Below are positions 33,210 through 39,409 of a stretch of 58,044 nucleotides of DNA, piece by piece; positions within the stretch are counted from its first letter, which is position 1; every line of letters starts with the position of its first letter. The stretch is from Zobellia amurskyensis. Its GTDB lineage: Bacteria > Bacteroidota > Bacteroidia > Flavobacteriales > Flavobacteriaceae. The stretch lies in contig NZ_RCNR01000028.1 in the NCBI RefSeq assembly GCF_009725985.1, forward strand, positions 1-58,044, given 5' to 3'. Both the position numbers and the translations under genes were made by a program. The notes beneath the pieces were generated by a model, which worked only from the letters and a program-made list of their open reading frames with translations, was not told the DNA's origin and did not search any database.

Positions 33210-33288
33210 TGTAGCTAACGACTGGTGTATAAGTAGTGGCCCCTTTCCAGGCTAATATGTTTTCGGGCCATTGCTTATAATACCTGTT
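33210..33288 (-). repeat. attC-like fold-back site (g), best preserved
   Basis: Arms 33217-33243 (AACGACTGGTGTATAAG then TAGTGGCCCC) and 33265-33288 (GGGCCATTGCTTATAATACC then TGTT) pair over most of their length with a few mismatches, one bulge and a 21-nt loop. On the minus strand it ends in CGTTAGCTACA, 20 bp before the FRG start. Size (about 80 bp), bulge and asymmetric ends resemble integron attC sites. Confidence 0.55.
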
Positions 33289-33389
33289 GTAAGTGGTTTT
33301 ATTTTAATTTTATCTTACCCTAAAATTAGGAATAAATACCATTGATAGTTTGCCGTAAGACAATAGCAGGGTCTCTTTTTGCCGAGACT

Positions 33390-33437
33390 CCCGTTTTATA
33401 TTAATCCATATAGCTAATATGATTAGTGTAAAACGGG
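33390..33437. repeat. long inverted repeat between array and integrase remnant
   Basis: CCCGTTTTATATTAATC (33390-33406) and GATTAGTGTAAAACGGG (33421-33437) pair over 17 bp with two G-T pairs; 14-nt loop. In a gene-free spacer (33196-33764). Confidence 0.6.
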
Positions 33438-33519
33438 GCTTAAACTCCTCTAAATGGGTAGAAAACCAATAAAATCCCACTTGAAATTTGACTTTCTCAA
33501 AATTTTTGCCGTCCTTTTA

Positions 33520-33583
33520 CAAGTAGTTTTAACGTGTCAACGTTCTGAGAGCCAGCTCTCAACGCTGAAAGCTAAACTACTTG
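33520..33583. repeat. 64-nt compound hairpin
   Basis: Outer arms CAAGTAGTTTTA (33520-33531) and TAAACTACTTG (33573-33583), one bulge; inner perfect stem GAGAGC/GCTCTC (33547-33560) with a 2-nt loop. Candidate part of an attI-like or transposon-end structure. Confidence 0.6.
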
Positions 33584-33764
33584 GGAAATATCCGCCGAAA
33601 GAGTCGAATATTACCTTGATCCTTTTCCGCCCATTTAGGGATTCCGACTTTTTATATCCACAATATAACTCAGGTAATCCTCAGCTAAAAGAACAATGGC
33701 GATGGCAAATTACTTACAACAATTGTATATAGCAACTAGTTGCTTTATATCTCTTTTGTCACTA

Positions 33765-34142
33765 CTAATCTAAAGGATTTTTAATTTCTTTAAAAGTATT
33801 TGTGGTTACATGGGTGTAGATTTCTGTTGTTTTGCTGGAACCATGGCCTAGTAGCACTTGGATCTGTCTTAAATCGGTACCTGATTCCCGAAGATGGGTG
33901 GCAAAACTATGGCGCAAAACATGTGGTGTAACAGTTTGTGGTATTTTTGCTTTAATTGCTGCGTCCTTTACAATTTTCAGTATACTCTGGGCAGCGTATT
34001 CCCCACCTTTTCTTCCTTCGAATAAATAGGTGTGAGGCCTCCATTCCCTAAAATATATTCTCAGGTCTTCCAATGCCGTCTTAGAGAGAAGGGCGTAGTT
34101 GTTTTTAAGGTTAGAATAACGGTAAGGATAAATACCTCTTGG
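33765..34142 (-). pseudogene. IntI-like tyrosine recombinase, C-terminal remnant
   Basis: The open frame starts after a TGA at 34143-34145, with no ATG; recognisable homology begins near [16 protein letters not shown] and runs to the natural stop. Seen: [25 protein letters not shown] (HxxR box), [17 protein letters not shown] (His and catalytic Tyr) and the end IKNPLD, which parallels the RSPLD end of integron integrases. The core-binding domain and first catalytic Arg are missing, so the protein is dead. The cut lies just before the zinc-finger gene of element B. Its 3' end faces the cassette-like array, as in integrons with inverted integrase orientation. Confidence 0.8.
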
Positions 34143-34208
34143 TCAAATGGCAAAGCTATATGGAACAACCTTGACCTTTAAGTTGGCCAGATTGTCCAAG
34201 ACATATAT

Positions 34209-34628
34209 TTAAGGAATGAGGTCATTATGATTTCTGTAGACTATATTTTTAGTTTCCATATCAAAGTAGGGCAGGGCGCCACCTATTCCGGGGGCAAGGT
34301 TTTTAACCAATTGGAACCGTTGTATCTTGTTGCCCAATGCAATAAGATCACCCTTTGTGGCCGGTTTGTTATAACGATCGGTGAAGATGGATTTCAGCGC
34401 ATCCGCAGCTAATGTACCCGCTGCGGCATTGCCAATTCCAGCCACACTCATACTGTCTATTTTATTGGGTACGGGAGGCATTTCGGTAGGCTGGTTCAAT
34501 GCAGGGGTCTTCCGTTTTTGGTGATGGGCCTTTGACCTACAGCTGTTGCTACAATATTTCTGGACGTATCTTCTTTTGGGTACGAATTCTTCGTGGCAAT
34601 AGGTGCAGGTATAGTACTTTGTATCCAT
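34209..34628 (-). CDS. zinc-ribbon mobile-element protein of unknown function
   Basis: 139 residues. The N-terminal CTYCHEEFVPKRRYVQKYCSNSCRSKAHHQ is a four-Cys zinc ribbon of the kind seen in small proteins of flavobacterial integrative elements. A Pro-rich linker follows, then a weakly hydrophobic segment (VAGIGNAAAGTLAADAL) and a polar tail. I do not know its function; DNA binding is plausible. It lies 67 bp downstream of the integrase-associated gene in element B. Confidence 0.6.
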   Translation of the reverse strand: MDTKYYTCTYCHEEFVPKRRYVQKYCSNSCRSKAHHQKRKTPALNQPTEMPPVPNKIDSMSVAGIGNAAAGTLAADALKSIFTDRYNKPATKGDLIALGNKIQRFQLVKNLAPGIGGALPYFDMETKNIVYRNHNDLIP

Positions 34629-34694
34629 TTATCGTCAATTAAACGTTCGTTTGACGTATAAATATACTATTTAGTTTTTATCGTTACTCAAAAA

Positions 34695-35396
34695 CTAGTG
34701 GTTAAATTGTTTTTTTTGGTTGAAAACCGTCTCCAATAGAAATTCCCGAGCCTCCCTATCGGTAATCAGGGTGTCTTTTTTGTACTTCGGTGTTCCTGAT
34801 TTGTTCTTTTTCCCTATTGTTTCCTTTTCCTTGTCTGGTCGCTCTATTTTGGTAAGGTCGGGAACGGAAGGCGAAGCATCTTTTTTGAGATAGCTAAAGA
34901 CCTCGACGGAAGTAAGGTCCGTTACTATTTTGATACCGAATTTTTTCTCCAGTTCCCGTTTATGGTTTTGGTAAGCGCTACTTTGCAGTTCAAAATAAGA
35001 TTGAACGTTTTTTTCAATTTTACGATGTTCGTCCAAATGGTCCGTCATCCATTTGGAAACGAATACATAGAAGCGTACATGTAAAATGTACTTTTCCAAC
35101 ACTGCGTTAAATTTAGAGGAACTTGAATTTTCTCCGATTTCTATGAGCCGAAGATAATTGTACCCTAACAAAGTTGGTTTCTCCAATAATTGAAGATAGT
35201 CCGTACCGGAACAGGTATCCTTGAACTGGCCGTCGTTACCGTAGAAAATAACCGTATCTAGGAACCCTTCCACAATAAACGGGTCAAGCCGTTCAATTTC
35301 ATCCGTGGGAACAATGGCCTTGGGAACGGTAAAGAGAAGGGGCCTATTGAGCTTTAAGATTAAATCCTTAAGTGTTTCTTCAAGTTTCATTATCAC
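34695..35396 (-). CDS. integrase-associated hypothetical protein, element B
   Basis: 233 residues, soluble, helical in the middle (HLDEHRKIEKNVQSYFELQSSAYQNHKRELEKKFGIKI), with a Lys-rich linker and a C-terminal motif LITDREAREFLLETVF resembling the end of the element A protein. It follows the integrase by four bases, so it is translationally linked. No family is recognised. Conservation of the pairing in both elements argues that it works with the integrase. Confidence 0.6.
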   Translation of the reverse strand: MIMKLEETLKDLILKLNRPLLFTVPKAIVPTDEIERLDPFIVEGFLDTVIFYGNDGQFKDTCSGTDYLQLLEKPTLLGYNYLRLIEIGENSSSSKFNAVLEKYILHVRFYVFVSKWMTDHLDEHRKIEKNVQSYFELQSSAYQNHKRELEKKFGIKIVTDLTSVEVFSYLKKDASPSVPDLTKIERPDKEKETIGKKNKSGTPKYKKDTLITDREAREFLLETVFNQKKQFNH

Positions 35397-35400
35397 TTAC

Positions 35401-36717
35401 TTATTTTAGGAGGTCCGAATAGTCCTTGGCCAGTTCGGCATCTATATCCCTTAAATACTTTTCCAATGCGGACATGGATTTATGTCCGGTTATGAGCATG
35501 AGCCTGCTCTTTGCCTCGAACGGGGAAGAGTCCTTAAGGAGCATACGGTATATTTTTGTGATGTAGGTGTGCCTAAAGCTATAAAGACCATAGTCCTCGT
35601 TCAGGTCAAAGTGTTTTTTTACTTTTTCCTTAAAGCGTTTTGAGAAGTAATTTCTCCTGTTGGTTTCAGCGGTTGCCCAGACCCCACCGATCTTATCCGG
35701 CGTAAAGAATAGGTGATCGGGGTTCATTTGGGAAATGTCCGGTAGCTCGTCCAGTAGGATCTGGGGAACGGTCTTCTTCTTCAGGATACTGTTCTTGGCC
35801 TGAAAGGTTATCGTACTGTCGTTCAGGTTAAAATCACGTATTCGCAATCTTGAGACCTCGATAGGTCTTAAAAAATTGTACGCTACGAATTTAATATAGA
35901 GTAGGAGCAAGGGGTCTTCCTTTTCCAGATAGGCGAATATATCTGTCTCCACTTTTAATGAAAAAGTCTTGTTACGGACGGGCACGGAATTGAGAACGGC
36001 GATGGACTTTATAAAATTAAGTTTTATCAGCTCGTTGTTCTCCAGTGTCTGCAATAGCGTTCCAAGTGCCAACCTGAAATTGTTCCTGTTCCTTGGGGTG
36101 GATTTCATTACGATATGGTTCAGGAACTCCATCACCATTTTCTTTGTCAGTTGATCAACGGTAACTATATTCGGATATTCCTCGGACAACCACTTCAGGA
36201 ACGTCTTGGTCTTATGACCGTAATCTTGTAGGGTCCTACGCTTTACCTGGTTCCGTTTGAGCTTGAGCACAAAATCAAAAGCTTCTTGAAGGGGCATTCC
36301 CTTCGTTTGCGTTTCCGATCGATCGGCCGCTCCATCTTGTACGATGATTTCTTTCGGAGGTTCGGCAACGGTATTTTCACCGTTACCATCCTTTTCAGAT
36401 TTGTCAGGAGGTTCGTTCTCGAATGGACTATAGCCTTCCTTCAATAGTTTTAGCAGATTGGACCGGTACGAAGAAAGAATGGCCAGCCTGTCCGCTTTGG
36501 TGGTATAATTGTTGGCCTTCCCATAAATGTTCTTCATCCGCACCAGTTTTTTGGTAACGGGGTCCCTAAATGAAAAATACACGTACCATCTTTTGGAAAG
36601 GTCGCCCTTTGCGGTATAGATCTTTGGGGTGGAGAAATTTTTCTTTGTAGACAAATCGTGTTCTAAAACGTGTTCACTTTCGTGTTCAATTCTAATTGCG
36701 TCAAGAAATATAGACAT
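35401..36717 (-). CDS. tyrosine recombinase/integrase, element B
   Basis: 438 residues from the ATG at 36715-36717. Arm-type N-terminal domain (TPKIYTAKGDLSKRWYVYFSFRDP), linker (about 120-150), SAM-like domain (MPLQEAFDFVLKLKRN...NRNNFRLALGTLLQTLENNELI), catalytic domain with FLRPIEVSRL (Arg), YSFRHTYITKIY (HxxR), LMLITGHKSMSALEKYLRDID (His and Tyr). About half of the residues match the element A integrase by eye. It lies next to the tRNA-Met gene and its first codons contain the 12-bp-period GTGTTC iterons. It should integrate and excise element B at the 45-bp core. Confidence 0.92.
   Translation of the reverse strand: MSIFLDAIRIEHESEHVLEHDLSTKKNFSTPKIYTAKGDLSKRWYVYFSFRDPVTKKLVRMKNIYGKANNYTTKADRLAILSSYRSNLLKLLKEGYSPFENEPPDKSEKDGNGENTVAEPPKEIIVQDGAADRSETQTKGMPLQEAFDFVLKLKRNQVKRRTLQDYGHKTKTFLKWLSEEYPNIVTVDQLTKKMVMEFLNHIVMKSTPRNRNNFRLALGTLLQTLENNELIKLNFIKSIAVLNSVPVRNKTFSLKVETDIFAYLEKEDPLLLLYIKFVAYNFLRPIEVSRLRIRDFNLNDSTITFQAKNSILKKKTVPQILLDELPDISQMNPDHLFFTPDKIGGVWATAETNRRNYFSKRFKEKVKKHFDLNEDYGLYSFRHTYITKIYRMLLKDSSPFEAKSRLMLITGHKSMSALEKYLRDIDAELAKDYSDLLK
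36658..36687 (+). repeat. GTGTTC iterons inside the integrase B gene
   Basis: GTGTTC at 36658, 36670 and 36682, 12-bp period, same orientation and nearly the same spacers as at 17718-17747. They are 83 bp from the attachment core. Candidate arm-type sites shared by both ends of the element. Confidence 0.65.
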
Positions 36718-36722
36718 AAAAA

Positions 36723-36748
36723 AACGGTTTAGAGTGAACTAAACCGTT
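36723..36748 (-). terminator. terminator between tRNA-Met and integrase B, abutting the start codon
   Basis: Perfect 10-bp stem AACGGTTTAG / CTAAACCGTT. On the minus strand it is followed by T7 (36724-36718) and then directly ATG (36717). It ends the tRNA transcript 24 bp after the tRNA. Confidence 0.8.
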
Positions 36749-36769
36749 GTTTTTGAGTGATTTTACTTA

Positions 36770-36814
36770 TGTAGCGAGAGGGGGGCACGATCCCCCGACC
36801 TCCGGGTTATGAAT
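36770..36814 (-). other. attachment site within the tRNA-Met gene
   Basis: 45 bp identical to 17611-17655, from the anticodon loop to two bases beyond the tRNA 3' end. This is the right end of element B; integration kept the tRNA gene whole. Confidence 0.88.
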
Positions 36815-36845
36815 CCGACGCTCTAACCAACTGAGCTACCTCGCC
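36772..36845 (-). tRNA. tRNA-Met (CAT anticodon)
   Basis: 74 nt fold into a full cloverleaf: acceptor GGCGAGG/TCTCGCT with two G-T pairs, D-stem GCTC/GAGC, anticodon loop TTCATAA with CAT, T-stem GGGGG/CCCCC. The stem below the anticodon loop has one A-C mismatch. No encoded CCA. CAT could also be lysidine-modified tRNA-Ile; the overall sequence fits elongator Met better. A TAnnTTTG promoter element (TATATTTG) lies at 36869-36876. Confidence 0.9.
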
Positions 36846-36868
36846 GTATTGTTATTTCTAAACGGCTG

Positions 36869-36876
36869 CAAATATA
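36869..36876 (-). promoter_or_regulatory. -7 element of the tRNA-Met promoter
   Basis: TATATTTG on the minus strand matches the Bacteroidota TAnnTTTG element, 23 bp before the mature tRNA. A TTG lies 22 bp further upstream. Confidence 0.5.
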
Positions 36877-36981
36877 AAGTTTATTTCTTGTTCTTGGGCA
36901 ATACTTTGGTAAAATTATTCTATCTCTTTTATTTTTTTATCATAAGGAAATCTATATATTGCCCATCGTAAACACTTAAGA

Positions 36982-37365
36982 ATGGACGATAAAATAAAAT
37001 TTGAACTAGAATTTGTAATACAATCTTCACCGCAGTTACTATATACGTACTTGTCAACCCCGTCAGGACTTTCCGAATGGTTTGCCGATAATGTAAACTC
37101 AAGAGGTGAAATGTTCAGTTTTATATGGGACGGTTCCGAAGAAGAAGCAAAATTACTAAAACGTAAAAGCGATGAATTTGTAAAATTTGCTTGGGTTGAT
37201 AATGAAGACGATTCATTTTTTGAATTAAAGATAATTGTAGATGAAATTACCAAGGACGTTTCACTTTTTATAACGGATTTTGCCGAAGAAGATGAAGTAG
37301 ACGAAGCTAAAATGCTTTGGACGAATCAGGTAACAGATCTTAAACAGGTTTTAGGCTCTAAGTAA
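36982..37365 (+). CDS. START-like domain protein (SRPBCC/AHSA1-like)
   Basis: 127 residues of a single helix-grip domain: FELEFVIQSSPQLLYTYLSTPSGLSEWFADNVNSRGEMFSFIWDGSEEEAKLL and a C-terminal helix LWTNQVTDLKQVLGSK. This form is very common and well conserved in Bacteroidota; it probably binds a hydrophobic ligand, with unknown role. It is the first chromosomal gene after the tRNA and points away from it. A strong terminator follows, which overlaps the start of the next gene. Confidence 0.88.
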   Translation: MDDKIKFELEFVIQSSPQLLYTYLSTPSGLSEWFADNVNSRGEMFSFIWDGSEEEAKLLKRKSDEFVKFAWVDNEDDSFFELKIIVDEITKDVSLFITDFAEEDEVDEAKMLWTNQVTDLKQVLGSK

Positions 37366-37395
37366 CCGTATTCTTCTAATATCACCTTATATTTG

Positions 37396-37423
37396 GTCCC
37401 GATAAATTATCGGGACTTTTTTT
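37396..37423 (+). terminator. terminator abutting the aminotransferase start codon
   Basis: GTCCCGAT (37396-37403) pairs with ATCGGGAC (37409-37416), then T7 (37417-37423) and directly ATG (37424). It ends the START-like gene transcript 30 bp after its stop. Confidence 0.85.
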
Positions 37424-38269
37424 ATGGTTAACTACAACGGAAATTTACTAGAGGAAAACACACAGTTTTTAGACCATCAAAACAGGGGATTGCGTTATGG
37501 CGATGCTCTTTTTGAAACCATGAGAATGGTAAACGGAAAACTGTTTTTTTGGGAAGATCATTATCTTAGGTTAATGGCTTCTATGCGTATACTTCGGATG
37601 GAAATACCAATGGAGTTTACAATGGAGTTTTTAGAATCTAAAATAATCGAAACCGTTGATGCAAATCAACTAACCGATAATCAAGCTCGCATTAGATTCT
37701 CTGTTTTTAGAGAAAAAGGAGGGCTTTATTTGCCATCAACAAATGATATTAGCTATTGCATAGAAGCTTTACCTCTTAAAAATCCTTTTTATGTATTAAG
37801 CGAAGGTTCGTACGAGGTAGAGCTTTTTAAAGATTTCTATGTCAATGCAGATATGTTATCTACAATCAAGACCAATAATAAAATCATTAATGTAGTCGGA
37901 AGTATTTTTGCTGAAGAAAACGATTATCAGAACTGCCTTCTCTTGAACGGTTCAAAACAAGTTGTGGAAGCATTGAACGGTAATATTTTTTTAGTAAAGA
38001 ATGGGGTAATAAAGACGCCACCACTAAAAGATGGTTGTTTGAACGGAATAGTTCGTAAAAAGTTGATTGAAATTCTAGGTAAAATTGAAGGATATCAGTT
38101 TGAAGAAGCATCAATATCGCCTTTTGAGTTGCAAAAAGCAGACGAAATTTTCATTACTAATAGTATTGTGGGCATACAGCCCGTTACCAAGTATAGAAAA
38201 AAGGAATTTGGAAGTACGGTAGCAAAAGAGCTTTTAGGTAAGCTAAATGCCTCTGCAAGGCTTTCTTGA
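37424..38269 (+). CDS. class IV PLP-dependent aminotransferase (branched-chain aminotransferase/ADC lyase type)
   Basis: 281 residues: the family N-terminus NYNGNLLEENTQFLDHQNRGLRYGDALFETMR, the RFSVFREKGG segment, the PLP Lys in TIKTNNKIINVVGS, and the C-terminal LKDGCLNGIVRKKLIEIL with ASISPFELQKADEIFITNSIVGIQPV. These mark class IV enzymes; sequence alone does not tell IlvE-like transamination from PabC-like aminodeoxychorismate lyase, and the short length slightly favours PabC-like. Its ATG follows the T-tract of a terminator with no room for a leader, so transcription likely starts by read-through or leaderless. Confidence 0.88.
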   Translation: MVNYNGNLLEENTQFLDHQNRGLRYGDALFETMRMVNGKLFFWEDHYLRLMASMRILRMEIPMEFTMEFLESKIIETVDANQLTDNQARIRFSVFREKGGLYLPSTNDISYCIEALPLKNPFYVLSEGSYEVELFKDFYVNADMLSTIKTNNKIINVVGSIFAEENDYQNCLLLNGSKQVVEALNGNIFLVKNGVIKTPPLKDGCLNGIVRKKLIEILGKIEGYQFEEASISPFELQKADEIFITNSIVGIQPVTKYRKKEFGSTVAKELLGKLNASARLS

Positions 38270-38289
38270 GGATGATAAAGGGGTAGTTT

Positions 38290-38850
38290 CTAATTTAAAC
38301 TAGGATTTTCAGGCGAATTGGACCAAAGCAGGTAATCGCCGCCAAGTTCTACCATTTTTTCTTTCCAAAACGCATCCGAAGATTTATGTATTAAGGCGCT
38401 TTCATAATCGTTCTCTACAACAACCCATGATTTGGATAGTAATTCTTTATCTAACTGAAAAGAGGACCAGCCAGAATACCCAAGAAAAAACCGAATGTCT
38501 TCTTCGGATATAATCTTCTTATTTATGAGGTCTATAGTATTCTCAAAATCACCGCCCCAATAAATGCCATCGGAAATTTCAATGCTGTTGGTTATGAGTT
38601 CTGGAACTTTGTGTATAAAATATAGGTTATCCTGTTCTACGGGACCACCATTGTACACCTGAAATGGAATCTCTATTTCGTTTATAAGCTCGCTAATTGT
38701 ATACTCTAATGGCTTATTCAAGATAAAACCAACTGAGCCCTCTTCATTGTGTTCCGCCAAAAGAACTACGGAACGATTGAAGGACACGTCTCCGGTTAAG
38801 GTCGGTTCGGCAATAAGGAGTTTGCCTTTGTTTGGTTTCAGATCTACCAT
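38290..38850 (-). CDS. YqgE/AlgH family protein
   Basis: 186 residues with the family pattern KLLIAEPTLTGDVSFNRSVVLLAEHNEEGSVGFILNKPLEYTISEL, YNGGPVEQDNLYFIHKVPELI, YWGGDFENTIDLI and FLGYSGWSSFQLDKELLSKSW. The role of YqgE is unknown; it is highly conserved in Bacteroidota and has been crystallised in other phyla. It is convergent with the aminotransferase gene (20 bp) and separated from HU upstream by a terminator. Confidence 0.93.
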   Translation of the reverse strand: MVDLKPNKGKLLIAEPTLTGDVSFNRSVVLLAEHNEEGSVGFILNKPLEYTISELINEIEIPFQVYNGGPVEQDNLYFIHKVPELITNSIEISDGIYWGGDFENTIDLINKKIISEEDIRFFLGYSGWSSFQLDKELLSKSWVVVENDYESALIHKSSDAFWKEKMVELGGDYLLWSNSPENPSLN

Positions 38851-38918
38851 AATTATATGAACTAATTATAACTAAAATAAGACATTTCTTATAAAAAGCA
38901 AATACGAATAAAAAAAAA

Positions 38919-38937
38919 GCGTCTACTTTGTAGACGC
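38919..38937 (-). terminator. terminator of the HU gene
   Basis: Perfect 8-bp stem GCGTCTAC/GTAGACGC, TTT loop; T8 on the minus strand (plus-strand A 38911-38918). It also has T4 on the plus strand. Confidence 0.88.
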
Positions 38938-38962
38938 TTTTCTATAATATGGCTCTTAAGAC

Positions 38963-39235
38963 TTAGTTTACTGAATTAGCCAAGTCAGATCCTGCTTTGA
39001 ACTTAACAACGTTCTTAGCTGCAATTTTGATGGTTTTACCCGTAGATGGGTTTCTTCCTTCTCTTGCATTTCTTTTAGATACTGACCAAGATCCAAAACC
39101 AACTAAAGAAACGCGGTTACCTCCTTTAAGAGATCCTTCAACATTTCCTAGGAAAGATTCCAATGCTTTTTTTGCTGCGGCTTTTGTGATGCCGGCGTCT
39201 GCTGCCATTGCATCGATCAATTCTGTTTTGTTCAT
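38963..39235 (-). CDS. hup: HU family DNA-binding protein
   Basis: 90 residues, the full HU/IHF length: MNKTELIDAMAADAGITKAAAKKALESFLGNVEGSLKGGNRVSLVGFGSWSVSKRNAREGRNPSTGKTIKIAA followed by the closing helix. The arm Pro is in RNPSTG. It compacts and bends DNA as a homodimer. Standing alone with its own promoter (39279-39308) and terminator, it is expected to be strongly expressed. Confidence 0.96.
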   Translation of the reverse strand: MNKTELIDAMAADAGITKAAAKKALESFLGNVEGSLKGGNRVSLVGFGSWSVSKRNAREGRNPSTGKTIKIAAKNVVKFKAGSDLANSVN

Positions 39236-39278
39236 AATTTAATTAATTAATTGTTGTTAAACGTATTTTAATGTTAAA

Positions 39279-39308
39279 CAAATTTATACGGATTTGCTTC
39301 GAACGCAA
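39279..39308 (-). promoter_or_regulatory. HU promoter, TTG-N19-TAnnTTTG
   Basis: On the minus strand TTG (39308-39306), 19 bp, then TAAATTTG (39286-39279), an exact match to the Bacteroidota housekeeping promoter, 44 bp before the start codon. Confidence 0.75.
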
Positions 39309-39409
39309 GTAAAATGGGGGGAAATCACCGTTTTTGTTAATAACTATAGGTGTTTGTTGATAAAGTAGGGCTTTTTTTACGCTTCTCGCAGCCCAATGAT
39401 ACTAGGGCT

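Noticed and set aside
33454-33732. 92-codon plus-strand frame near the integrase remnant
   Set aside because: It runs through the 64-nt hairpin and opposite to all neighbours; composition not convincing as protein.
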